The translations under genes and the position numbers were made by a program. From Gordoniibacillus chartarius (GTDB lineage Bacteria; Bacillota; Bacilli; Paenibacillales; NBRC-103111), in assembly GCF_042432825.1 (NCBI RefSeq), contig NZ_JBHLWN010000020.1, forward strand, positions 22,505 to 86,504: 64,000 nucleotides of DNA, read 5' to 3'. The number at the start of each line of letters is the position of its first letter. The first letter of the stretch is position 1. Below the pieces are notes generated by a model. The model was not told the origin of the DNA and searched no databases. It was given only the letters and a program-made list of their open reading frames with translations. Shown one piece after another: positions 1 to 9,100 of the stretch.

Positions 1-1370
1 CCGTTAAGGATCGTTTGCTTCGCCAGCTCTTTGTAGCTCGGGAATTGGAGAGACGCGACTTCCACATTGTTATCCCGCGAGCCGACATCTTTGCCGTTGA
101 TCACGAGCGCCAGATCGCTGTTATTGTAGAACGTGTTCCTCGCTTCGTCCGTCACGATCGCCTTCGGAATGCCGTTCTCCAGTGTATAATGCCGGCCCTC
201 GATACCGTTCGTGAGCGTGAACAGAATATCCGGCTTCGACATCCAATCCAAATACTTTATCGCTTCGACCGCATGCTTGCTCGACTTGGGCACCATGATA
301 TACATGCCGATCGGCTCGTACACCGCTTTCGGCGACTTGCCCTCCTCATCGGTGAACGGATCCATCGCGACGTATTCGGCACCCGGAACGTTCTTCTTCA
401 GCGCATCGAAGACGTTGCCCGTACCCATTAGCACATGGTGAGCCGCCAGCGCGGTGAAGGCCCCGACATAACCGTTCGCCACAGCCTTCTCGAAGCTTTT
501 GCCGTCTTTATCCAGCGCGAAGTCCGGATTGATCAAGCCTTCGGCATTCATTTGGTTCAGGAAGCGGACGCCCTCTTTGAAGCCCGGCTTCATCACTTCC
601 GGGACCGAGGTGCCCGGGGTCGTGGATAGTGCGTAGCGATCCTCTTCCGGCATCTTGGTAACGAACGATTGGATCAATACGAACGGGGACGTAATCGTCG
701 TACCGTCGATCGAAGAGAAGCTGTAAGGGATCACTTTGCCGCCGGTTTGCCCCGGGTCTTTTTCCTTAAACGCTTTCATCGTTTCGTAAAATTGCTGCGT
801 CGTCTTCGGTACCGGCAGTCCGAGCTTATCCAGCCAATCCTTGCGAATATAAGAAGACTGGGTATAGGGCAGCGGCCGCTTCGCCGGGATGGTATACTGC
901 TTGCCGTTGAAGACGCCGTAGGCCAAAACTTCGGGACCGAGGAACGTCTTCAGGTTCGGCCCATACTTGTCGATCAGCGGGCCGAGCTCGGTCAAGCCGC
1001 CCCCCTTGACGTAATTGTGAACCGTATTCGTGTCGTACGTAAACACAATATCGGGTGCATCGCCGGTAGACATCAGCAGGTTGAGCTTGTCCACCTCTTG
1101 ATTCCGCGGCACGGCCACGAACTGCAGCTTGATGTAGTTCGGATCGCCGAAATGTTCCTGAATCCACTGCGTCCAGAAGTTATTGTCGACCGGTCCGGCG
1201 CCCGCGGGCGCATTTCCCCTATCGAACACCTCTGCCTTCAAGGTGACCGGCGCCAGACTCACGGCGCCTCCGGAGACGTCAGGAGAAGAGCTGGAGCAAG
1301 CCGCAAGCATGACGGTCAGCGCCAGTGCAGCAGCGGAAGCTCCGATCCGCTTTCTATGCTGTGTTTTCAT
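1..1370 (-). CDS. Extracellular sugar-binding lipoprotein of an ABC importer (SBP1), C-terminus cut by window edge
   Basis: Reading leftwards from the ATG at 1368-1370, the frame stays open to the window edge, so about 456 residues of the N-terminal part are seen. A GGAGGG ribosome site lies just upstream. The N-terminus is basic then hydrophobic and ends in a lipobox (LAAC, Cys25), so the product should be a membrane-anchored lipoprotein that captures oligosaccharide outside the cell. The mature part follows SBP2 (2394-4007) almost residue by residue, for example VFDRGNAPAGAGPVDNN and LMSTGDAPDIVFTYDTNT, so the two are recent paralogues. It lies 66 bases downstream of the rhamnogalacturonan acetylesterase on the same strand, probably in one transcript. 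The substrate is inferred to be a pectin fragment from the neighbours; no ligand-specific residue is recognised. Confidence 0.9.
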   Translation of the reverse strand, partial: MKTQHRKRIGASAAALALTVMLAACSSSSPDVSGGAVSLAPVTLKAEVFDRGNAPAGAGPVDNNFWTQWIQEHFGDPNYIKLQFVAVPRNQEVDKLNLLMSTGDAPDIVFTYDTNTVHNYVKGGGLTELGPLIDKYGPNLKTFLGPEVLAYGVFNGKQYTIPAKRPLPYTQSSYIRKDWLDKLGLPVPKTTQQFYETMKAFKEKDPGQTGGKVIPYSFSSIDGTTITSPFVLIQSFVTKMPEEDRYALSTTPGTSVPEVMKPGFKEGVRFLNQMNAEGLINPDFALDKDGKSFEKAVANGYVGAFTALAAHHVLMGTGNVFDALKKNVPGAEYVAMDPFTDEEGKSPKAVYEPIGMYIMVPKSSKHAVEAIKYLDWMSKPDILFTLTNGIEGRHYTLENGIPKAIVTDEARNTFYNNSDLALVINGKDVGSRDNNVEVASLQFPSYKELAKQTILN

Positions 1371-1436
1371 GCTAGCCCTCCTTACCTGCTATTTCGACTC
1401 TCTCTTCGATCAGACCTGTATAAAAATCAGAGGATT

Positions 1437-2102
1437 TCAGCCGATTTTCAGATTCAGCCTGGCGATCGCATCAGCCACCATTCGAGCGGCAGCCTCCGCA
1501 CCTTGCTCGTTCAAATGCGTATTGTCTTGAACCCCCTCCGGGTAATTCGGATGCTCGCCCGGCTCCAGCCAGGTCAGCCACTCCTTCGATTTGGCTTCTC
1601 CCATTTCCTTGAAGGCGACGGCGCTGCGTCCGCATAAATCGATGAAGGGGACGTTCTCCCGGACTGCCAGCGCTTCCATCGATCGGGGATAATCGCCGTG
1701 CGTGTCGATCAGTAACCCGTCTGCGTCAAAATGTCTGCGGCAAATCGGCGAGATGAGTACGGGACACGCCCCCTTCTCTCTAGCCCCGTCAATGTATTGC
1801 TTCAAATAAAGAGGGTACGTGCTCCAAGGACTCGTATGCCTCCCGGCATCTTCCTTGCTGTCGTTGTGTCCGAATTGAATGAACAAGCAGTCGCCCGGCT
1901 TGATCAGGTCTACAATTTCGGCCAGCCTTCCTTCGTCGATAAAGCTCTTCGAGCTTCTCCCGTTCGCGGCCTTGTTCACGATCCGAACGGATTCGGGCAC
2001 AAATAAGTGAAGCTTATTGCCCCAGCCCTGCATCGGATATTTGTCAGGCGGATAGTTCGCCATCGTCGAATCTCCCGCCAAATAAATCGTTTGCCGATTC
2101 AT
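1437..2102 (-). CDS. Rhamnogalacturonan acetylesterase-like SGNH/GDSL hydrolase
   Basis: A 221-residue SGNH hydrolase without a signal peptide, so probably intracellular. Block I is AGDSTM (nucleophile Ser near residue 12), the Asn/His block is QFGHND, and the C-terminal catalytic Asp-His block is DNTHLNEQGA. This set and the length match the rhamnogalacturonan acetylesterase branch (Bacillus RhgT/YesT type), which removes acetyl esters from rhamnogalacturonan I fragments so that glycosidases can act. The start is ATG at 2102 behind a GGGGTGG ribosome site. It is the first gene of a unit that continues into SBP1, and its upstream region shares a conserved element with that of the permease operon. 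Family assignment is confident; the exact ester is inferred from context. Confidence 0.87.
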   Translation of the reverse strand: MNRQTIYLAGDSTMANYPPDKYPMQGWGNKLHLFVPESVRIVNKAANGRSSKSFIDEGRLAEIVDLIKPGDCLFIQFGHNDSKEDAGRHTSPWSTYPLYLKQYIDGAREKGACPVLISPICRRHFDADGLLIDTHGDYPRSMEALAVRENVPFIDLCGRSAVAFKEMGEAKSKEWLTWLEPGEHPNYPEGVQDNTHLNEQGAEAAARMVADAIARLNLKIG

Positions 2103-2207
2103 TTCGCCACCCCGCTATGTAGTCGTGTTTATTCATTCCCGCAGGCAACCGGGCAGCCTTCGACCGCTCCGTTCCTGCAAAAATTCTGTAAGCGGTCCCC
2201 CGCCCAT

Positions 2208-2290
2208 ATTACCCATACTATACGTGAACTGCGGCGAACGAAACAATAGACCGTTTTCCGGATGTTAGCCGAATTCCGAATCCGTTGATA
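2208..2290 (-). promoter_or_regulatory. Promoter and conserved upstream element of the acetylesterase/SBP1 unit
   Basis: A minus-strand TATAGT (2217-2222) is a good -10 box about 115 bases before the ATG. Further upstream, at 2269-2290, is a block containing CCGAATTCCGAA followed by CCGTTGATAC. The same blocks, in the same order and at exactly the same distance from the TATAGT box, occur at 5965-6050 before the permease operon. Seven-base direct repeats (CCGAATT, CCGAATC) resemble the half-site layout used by AraC-type activators. The -35 region is weak, as expected for an activated promoter. Confidence 0.6.
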
Positions 2291-2305
2291 CAACTGGCTT
2301 CACCG

Positions 2306-2349
2306 AACAAAAAACGGGAACACCCGTCATGAAGCAGCGGATGTTCCCG
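2306..2349 (-). terminator. Rho-independent terminator after SBP2
   Basis: Arms CGGGAACA (2315-2322) and TGTTCCCG (2342-2349) form a perfect 8-bp stem with a 19-base loop. On the minus strand the stem is followed by six T residues. It lies 45 bases beyond the SBP2 stop and ends the permease-SBP2 operon. Confidence 0.75.
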
Positions 2350-2393
2350 GATTTAGCACGAAGCTGATGTGCTCTGCGATTGCGGTCTATGGA

Positions 2394-4007
2394 TTACTTC
2401 TTCATATCTTTGTAAGCGGCTCTGCGTTCGTCAATGACGGCTTGACCGCCCAGCTTCAGGAATTCGCCGACTAACGAATCGAACGTCTTGCTGAAATCTT
2501 CCGGCTTCGCCATGATGCTCTTGACGATAGCCTCTTGCGCCTTATCCTTGAGCGTCTTGCCGAATTTGATCTCCGAATCGATCGGGCGATCGAAGCGAGG
2601 CACGGTGTACCCGTCCTTGAGCCCGTTAAGAATCGTCTGCTTCGCCAGTTCTTTGTAGCCTGCGAATTGGATTGAGGCGGCTTCGATATTTTTTTCCTGG
2701 GAGCCGAACTCTTTCCCGTTGCTGATGATGGCGATATCGGTGTTATTGTAGAACGTCTTCTTCGCTTCGTCCGTCGTGATCGGCTTCGGGAAACCGTTCT
2801 CCAGCGTATAATGCTGGCCTTCGATGCCGTTCTGCAGCGTAAACAGCACTTCCGGCTTCGACATCCAATCCAAATATTTCACCGCTTCCACCGCATGCTT
2901 GCTCGACTTCGGAACCATGATGTACGCGCCGATCGGATCGTAAACGGCTTTCGGCGATTTGCCGTCTTCGTCCGTGAACGGGTCGATCGCGATGTACTCG
3001 GCGCCCGGAACGTTCTTCTTGAGCGTGTCGAAGACGCTGCCGGGGGCCATCAGGTTCGGGTGAGCGGCCAGCGCCGTGAAGGCGCCGACGAGTCCGTTCG
3101 CCACGGCTTTCTCGAAGCTCTTGCCGTCTTTGTCCAGGGCAAAGTCCGGATTGATCAAGCCCTCCGCATTCATCTTATTCAGGAACTGGACGCCCTCTTT
3201 GTAGCCCGGCTTCGTAATTTCCGGGATTGAGGTGCCCGATGTCGACGACAACGCGTAACGGTCCTCCTCCGACATCTTCTTCACGAAGGAATTGATCAGG
3301 ACGCCTGGAGATGTAATGGTCGTACCTTCAATAGCAGAGAAGTCGTAAGGGATCAGTTTGCCGCCGGTTTGCCCCGGATCCTTCTCCTTAAACGCTTTCA
3401 TAATTTGGTAAAATTCTTGCGTCGTCTTCGGCGCCGGCAGACCGAGCTTATCCAGCCAATCCTTGCGGATATACGTGGACTGGGTAAATACCAGCGTTCT
3501 CTTCGCCGGGATCGTATACTGCTTCCCGTTGAAGACGCCATAGTCGAGAACCTCCTTACCTAGGAACTTCTTCAGGTTCGGGCCGTGCTCCTCGACCACT
3601 TGGCCGAGATCGGCCAACCCGCCGCTCTTGACATAGTTGTAGATCGTATTCGTGTCATACGTAAACACGATATCGGGCGCATCGCCGGTGGACATCAGCA
3701 CGTTGAGCTTATCCACCTCTTGATTCCGCGGTACGGGAACGAACTGCAGCTTAATATGGTTCGGATCCCCGAAATTTTTCTGAATCCATTGCGTCCAGTA
3801 GTTGTTATCGACCGGGCCTGCCCCTGCAGGCGCATTGCCCCGGTCGAACACCTCCACCTTCAAGGTGACGGGCTCCTTGCTTGCATTGCCGCTTGCGCCG
3901 CCGGCAGGTGCAGCATCCTTGGCCGGGCCGGAGCAAGCCGCCAGCAGGCCTGTCAGCACCAGTGCCGCAGTCGATACGCCAAACCATTTTCTTGTCTCTG
4001 CTTTCAT
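2394..4007 (-). CDS. Extracellular sugar-binding lipoprotein of an ABC importer (SBP2)
   Basis: A 537-residue family-1-type solute-binding lipoprotein with a clear signal peptide and lipobox LLAAC (Cys25). It is of the large LplA/YtcQ type that works with LplB/LplC-like permeases. An AGGGAG ribosome site precedes the ATG at 4007. It is the third gene of a unit with the two permeases (4072-4959 and 4971-5927) and is followed by a terminator, so it is probably the cognate binding subunit of that importer. No ATPase gene is present; such importers usually share a multi-sugar ATPase (MsmX type) encoded elsewhere. It is closely similar to SBP1. Uptake of rhamnogalacturonan-derived oligosaccharides is inferred from the neighbouring esterase and GH106-like enzyme. 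Confidence 0.93.
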   Translation of the reverse strand: MKAETRKWFGVSTAALVLTGLLAACSGPAKDAAPAGGASGNASKEPVTLKVEVFDRGNAPAGAGPVDNNYWTQWIQKNFGDPNHIKLQFVPVPRNQEVDKLNVLMSTGDAPDIVFTYDTNTIYNYVKSGGLADLGQVVEEHGPNLKKFLGKEVLDYGVFNGKQYTIPAKRTLVFTQSTYIRKDWLDKLGLPAPKTTQEFYQIMKAFKEKDPGQTGGKLIPYDFSAIEGTTITSPGVLINSFVKKMSEEDRYALSSTSGTSIPEITKPGYKEGVQFLNKMNAEGLINPDFALDKDGKSFEKAVANGLVGAFTALAAHPNLMAPGSVFDTLKKNVPGAEYIAIDPFTDEDGKSPKAVYDPIGAYIMVPKSSKHAVEAVKYLDWMSKPEVLFTLQNGIEGQHYTLENGFPKPITTDEAKKTFYNNTDIAIISNGKEFGSQEKNIEAASIQFAGYKELAKQTILNGLKDGYTVPRFDRPIDSEIKFGKTLKDKAQEAIVKSIMAKPEDFSKTFDSLVGEFLKLGGQAVIDERRAAYKDMKK

Positions 4008-4071
4008 GTTCGAACTCCCTTTCGTTGATGTGTTGGTCTTGCCTGTATGTTTACCCCTAAGATGAGGGGGA

Positions 4072-4959
4072 TCAACCTTTGACCGCTCCGATCATGACGC
4101 CGGAGACAAAATACCGCTGAAGCCACGGATACACAAGCAGGATCGGCGTCGTTGCGAACATGATGGTCGCCGCTTTGATGCTTTCCGGCACCGTCTCGAC
4201 TTGAAGCGCACCCTCCTGCGCCGTCACATCAGTCACCTGGCTGTTAATGACGATCTGATACAGCTTCAGCTGAATCGGGTACAAATCGGCATTCGTAATG
4301 TAAAAGAGCGCATCCGTGAAGCCGTTCCATCGGGATACCGCATAAAACAGGCTGAGCGTCGCAAGCACCGGCAGCGATAGCGGCAGGACGATGCGGATCA
4401 AGCTGCCGATATGGGAGCTGCCGTCCAAATACGCCGACTCCTCCAAGCTGGCCGGAACCGATAAGAAGAACGTCCGCAGAATGATCAAGTTAAACGCGCT
4501 GATCATGCCCGGTACGATGAGCGACAGCAAATTGTCGAGCAAACCGAGCTGCTTCACCAGCAAATATTCGGGAATTAAGCCGCCGCTGAAAAACATCGTG
4601 AAGACGATGATCAGCATAAACACCGACCGCCCCTTCAGCCGGTCCTTCGTTAACGGATAAGCCGCACAAATGCTCATTACCATACTGATCACCGTGTACG
4701 ATACAGTCAGGCCGATCGTGAGCACCATCGACCAAATCATTCGCGAATCCTTGAATACGATCTGGTAAGCGTGGAAATCCAATTCCTTTGGAAAAATCGT
4801 AACCTGACCGGATAAAACAGCCTGCTTGGAGCTTAACGAAATCGCGACGATGTGCAGGAACGGCAGGAGGCACAGCAGCAGCGCCGCTCCCACGACCAGC
4901 ATAATGATGGCGTCCGTGAGCCGAAAGCCCGATGATTTGCGCGCAACACCCGTTGACAT
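4072..4959 (-). CDS. Carbohydrate ABC transporter permease, LplC/MalG type
   Basis: Six hydrophobic segments and the inner-membrane permease loop are visible. The loop reads VPASLEESAYLDGSS, followed by a Pro-rich LPLSLPVLATL helix, which is the EAA motif that contacts the ATPase. The product is about 295 residues. I chose the ATG at 4959 because AGGAGG sits 6-7 bases before it; an in-frame ATG at 4977 lies upstream of that ribosome site and would overlap the preceding gene. It forms a heterodimer with the product of 4971-5927 and should import the ligand of SBP2. The final residues (YFVSGVMIGAVKG) are typical of this subfamily. Confidence 0.93.
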   Translation of the reverse strand: MSTGVARKSSGFRLTDAIIMLVVGAALLLCLLPFLHIVAISLSSKQAVLSGQVTIFPKELDFHAYQIVFKDSRMIWSMVLTIGLTVSYTVISMVMSICAAYPLTKDRLKGRSVFMLIIVFTMFFSGGLIPEYLLVKQLGLLDNLLSLIVPGMISAFNLIILRTFFLSVPASLEESAYLDGSSHIGSLIRIVLPLSLPVLATLSLFYAVSRWNGFTDALFYITNADLYPIQLKLYQIVINSQVTDVTAQEGALQVETVPESIKAATIMFATTPILLVYPWLQRYFVSGVMIGAVKG

Positions 4960-4970
4960 GTCGTTTCCTC

Positions 4971-5927
4971 CTACCATATTCCTTGCTCCCCGAAGCGCTT
5001 GGCGATCGTATTCGCCAGTACGACGAAGAACAGTCCTACCAGTGCCTGGAATAAGCCCATCGCCGTCGCCAGCGAGAATTGCGCCGCTTGCAGACCGACC
5101 TTATACACATAGGTACTGATGACTTCCGCATAATCCATAACAAGCGTATTCCCCATCACGAAAGGCCGCTCGAAGCCGATCGTCATAATATGGCCGAGCT
5201 GGATGATGAGAAGCACCACGATGGTCGAGCGGATGCCCGGCAGCGTAATATGCCGCATTTTTTTCCATCTCCCCGCCCCGTCTACCTCAGCCGCCTCGTA
5301 AAGCTCCTTGTTAATGCCGGTTAACGCCGCCAAATAGATGATCGTTCCCCAGCCGGCACTTTGCCACACTCCCGCCGCCAGGTACACCAGAACCCAAATA
5401 TTTTTTTCCGTCAAGAACGGAATCGGCGGAATGCCGATGCCCGCGATCACATTGTTGATCAGGCCGCCGCTCGTGGCAAACATCTGATACACAAGGCCGC
5501 CGATAATGATCCACGAAATAAAATGCGGCAAGTACAGAAGCGTCTGCGCAAACTTCTTATACCAAAGCACCCTCAGCTCGTTCAGCAGAAGAGCAAGAAT
5601 AATCGGCGCCGGAAACGAAACCAGCAAATCCAGAAGGTTCAGCATCAGCGTATTCCGGAGAACCTGATAAAACTGGCTCATCGCGAACAGCTGCCGGAAG
5701 TTGTCCAAACCGACCCACTCGCTGCCGGTCACGCCCTGGAAGATGTTATAGTCCTGAAACGCGATCGCCGCCCCATACATCGGCAGGTACTTGAACACAA
5801 CAAAATACAAAATGGGAAGAGCGATCAGCAAATACAGCTGATAATCCCGCAACAATCCCGCTCCCCGCCGACGCCTCACGACCGCCTGCGACAATTGCGG
5901 CTTACTCTGTGTAAAACTTCGATCCAT
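4971..5927 (-). CDS. Carbohydrate ABC transporter permease, LplB type
   Basis: A 318-residue permease with an N-terminal basic tail, six membrane segments and the EAA loop (INKELYEAAEVDGAGRW, then ITLPGIRSTI). The open frame extends upstream to 6086, but that part is polar and overlaps the conserved promoter block. AGAAGGG lies six bases before the ATG at 5927, so this start is preferred. It is the first gene of the permease-permease-SBP2 unit. The next gene starts 11 bases beyond its stop, so the two are probably co-translated. The family normally imports oligosaccharides or aldotetraouronic-type acids; here pectin fragments are inferred. Confidence 0.93.
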   Translation of the reverse strand: MDRSFTQSKPQLSQAVVRRRRGAGLLRDYQLYLLIALPILYFVVFKYLPMYGAAIAFQDYNIFQGVTGSEWVGLDNFRQLFAMSQFYQVLRNTLMLNLLDLLVSFPAPIILALLLNELRVLWYKKFAQTLLYLPHFISWIIIGGLVYQMFATSGGLINNVIAGIGIPPIPFLTEKNIWVLVYLAAGVWQSAGWGTIIYLAALTGINKELYEAAEVDGAGRWKKMRHITLPGIRSTIVVLLIIQLGHIMTIGFERPFVMGNTLVMDYAEVISTYVYKVGLQAAQFSLATAMGLFQALVGLFFVVLANTIAKRFGEQGIW

Positions 5928-5964
5928 GTGCATCCCTTCTCTCCCTGTCATCAGTCCGAATCGG

Positions 5965-6050
5965 ATTACCCACACTATACGTTGACCTCGGCGATGTGAA
6001 AATTGACTCTTTTCCGAGCTCCTATCCGAATTCCGAACCCGTTGATACGG
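5965..6050 (-). promoter_or_regulatory. Promoter and conserved upstream element of the permease/SBP2 operon
   Basis: TATAGT on the minus strand (5974-5979) lies about 47 bases before the permease start. Upstream, CCGAATTCCGAA and CCCGTTGATAC (6026-6048) repeat the element seen before the acetylesterase, with no change in spacing (a constant 3757-base offset). This points to one activator controlling both units. Confidence 0.6.
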
Positions 6051-6116
6051 CTGGGCTTCCGAGGCTGCAATCAGAATCCGGTTCATTCCCGGAAATCGGT
6101 CAATTCCCTCTGCCCA

Positions 6117-6147
6117 CAGGAAAAAGGCCCATGATCGCTCATGAGCC
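6117..6147 (-). terminator. Rho-independent terminator after the GH106-like gene
   Basis: On the minus strand GGCTCATGA and TCATGGGCC pair (one G-T wobble) around a GCGA loop, followed by five T residues (plus-strand aaaaa at 6121-6125). It lies 16 bases beyond the stop of the large glycosidase gene. Confidence 0.75.
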
Positions 6148-6162
6148 TCAGTCCATTTATGC

Positions 6163-9100
6163 TTAAGGTGCTATCCTCTTGGTTGCATGTGCTTCATAGT
6201 CAAAATACTGCCCCTCCAGCATCCCGATCAGCGTGTTCGTGAGGCGGAGCTCAAGCGAATGTTGATGCGATTGCGCCGATTCCGGCGGCAGCTTCCACTC
6301 GTACGGAGTCCAGCTGCAGACGCCGAGCGATTCGCCGTCAACCAGCAGCTCGGCTATGTCGTAGAAAGGCGTCAATTCCGGCGGCAGGCGCCAGATTGTT
6401 GCGCCGGAAGGCGTTTCTGCTCCTGACGCGAGCGCCATTGTTGTCGTTAGGGAGAGAACACCGGCGTAGAACGGGTACCCCTCGAATCCCCACGGCGTAC
6501 GAACGGCGGCTTGCGGCTTTCGCCCGATGGCGAACCGCTCATGCTCAGGATCGCTATAGACGCCGAAATCGCCCGTAACGTGCAGCGGTTGAATCAGCCC
6601 GTCCCACGGCTGCTCCGCAAGCAGTTCGATGTCGATCGTGTTGTCACCCGCCCAGATCAGGGAGCGGATATCGATTTGGCGGTTGTGCGGATCATATCTG
6701 CGCACGTGCTCCCATCGCTCCGTCTGGAGCTGTCTGCCGTTCACCTTGACCGTATACGCACCGGACAACGCTCCTTGCTCCATGAACAGGAAGCAAGCTT
6801 CCGGCAGCTCCTCCACCCGGAACTGCGCCCGGTAATGACAGCGCAGCGGATAGCCGATCTGCACCTGTACCGGCGTGCCGAATATTTGCTTATAGCGGAG
6901 CGGAAGCGCCGCAGGCTCCTGCAGCTTGGCGAGCACGTTCGACAGCGGCATCGGCTCTACTTGCAGCGGCTGCAAACCGCTGCCGTCCAGGGTAAGCTCC
7001 CACTGCGCGAGACGAAGTCCGTTGTGCGGCGACGCAGCGATCGTCCATTCGCTTAGCGGCGGAAGGGTGCGGTAGGATGGCTGGGCGGGAGGCCGGACAG
7101 GAGAGTGGGAAGATATAGGTGCCGAAGACGGCGCCGGAGCTGCCGAAGCTGCTGCTGTTTCTGATACCGAAGCTGATACCGGAGCTGCTTCCCGCCCCGT
7201 CGCTGCCGCAGCCTTGGTTCGAAGCACGAGCAGCTGCGATTCATAAGGCCCCAAAGTCATGCCGACCTTCTCCGGCTCGCCTTGCCCCTCAATCCGCTCC
7301 TCAACACCTTCAGTGAGATCGATCCGGTCCAGCTGCCAGCCTTGCAGAGACTCAGGTAGGATGCAGTGAAATCGAACCGCCCGCCCCTCCTGATTGCTCA
7401 GAAACACCAGCTTGCCGCCGTCGTCCAGCGTCCGCTGCTGCAGCAATACGCTCCCCAGCGCTGAATCGTCCAGCTGTACGAGCGGAGCATCGCTCACATT
7501 GCGCTGCAGCTCCTTCAGCTTGGGCAGCAGCTCGGCTTGCTCCCACAAGCAGCAGCCGGCGGAATCGGAGCGGAACGCCTCGCGGATCTCCGCGCAAATC
7601 GGCTCCCCTTCGTCCAGCTCTTCAATCGGCAGCTGCCCTGTGGCCACGACCATACCGCCGCCCGCTGCAAATTGACGAATCGCCTTCCAAGCCGCAGGCT
7701 CGAGATTCGTCATCGAAGGCAGCAGCAGCACCCGGTACTCCGCCTGCCCGAGCCGAATCGTTCCGCCGCTGACGTCCGCCTCCGCGAGCAGCTCCGGATC
7801 GAGATGGTCGTAATCGATCCCGTTCAGCAGCAAGCTTTTACACAGCTCAACCCAATCGTCACGCAGCTGCTTGAGTCTGCCCCGCTCCTCTTCGTTCTTG
7901 CCGCCGTAGTGAAACTCATGAAACGGATTGCCCAGATGCGTCCAGATCGACGTCGTCGGATCGAGCACCGCGACCGCGATGTCAGCCTTCCCCTGGCCGA
8001 GCCAATGAGCCAGTCTGCCCGCATAATCGCCCAGCTGGCGGAAATGCTCCCAGTACGGATTTTGCAGGAATTGCGAAGGCGGCGCGTCATACTTCGTTAA
8101 CCCGTTCACCGTGTAATAGAAGGCGTGGAAGTTAAACATCGTAATGCCAAGCGCCGCCAGCCGGTCGAGCATCCACTTCGCATCCTGAAGCGTCATCGAC
8201 CACCCCACGCTGTGAAAGCACTCGATCAGAGCGCGCGGACGGTCCAGCTGCCTGGCGAGAGAGCTCGTCATCTTCGGATTATAGCGGAAGCCGCCGGTGT
8301 ATTTGTTCAAGATCCATTCCAGAGACCTGCCGAGCTTCTCGTGTCCCGTGTCTCCCCCCGGAATGTGGCTGTAGCGCTGCGTCGTCATGCGCACGGAAGG
8401 AACCTCCGCAATGTACTGCATGCCATACCGCTCGCACCAGTCGTGTACCTTTTTGTGAAAGCGCTCCTGAAGCAGCCGGTGTATCGTCTGGAAATACATG
8501 TAACGCAGCCGCGGCGTCTCCGGGCTTCCGCCGAACAGCAGCTCCGGCAGCTTCTCCCTGAGGCTGATCCCGTACTCCCGCTCAACGGCGGACAGCAGCT
8601 GGGGAGACCACGGCACGCCGCCGAGCAAGCCGATCTCATCGGTGAACATCCCCTTGACGGTCGTACCGAGCCGTTCGCCGAGCTCCTGCGCATATCGCTC
8701 ATGCGTGACGCGCAGGAACGTATCCATCGCTTCATCGTGCAGCGGGTCGACGAAAGTGCCGTAATATTTAAAGTCCTCAATCGCCCGCTCCAACACGAGC
8801 ATAATCGTCCAGTTCCCCTCCGGTGCGCGCCATTGCAGCCTCTTGCCCGGGTTATATGTAAAATACCGCTTCTGGTTGTAGCTCGTTAACCCGACCTCCT
8901 GGAACACGTGCTCCGGCTGGTGATTGCCGACCAGCGGCGACAGGTCGAGCTTCTCCGACCAATCGAGCGATCCGTCCGCCGCCTGCCGCACCGCAACGGC
9001 CGACAGCTCCCGCGACCACGGCAGCTCCCGCTCATATACACCGGGGCCGGCCCACGGCTCTTGAACAAGCTCCAGCGTTCGATGCACCGCATCCGGATGC

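Noticed and set aside
4975..6086. Upstream start codons for the permeases (4977 and 6086)
   Set aside because: They lie in front of the ribosome sites or in the promoter block; the internal ATG codons at 4959 and 5927 have well-placed AGGAGG-type sites.
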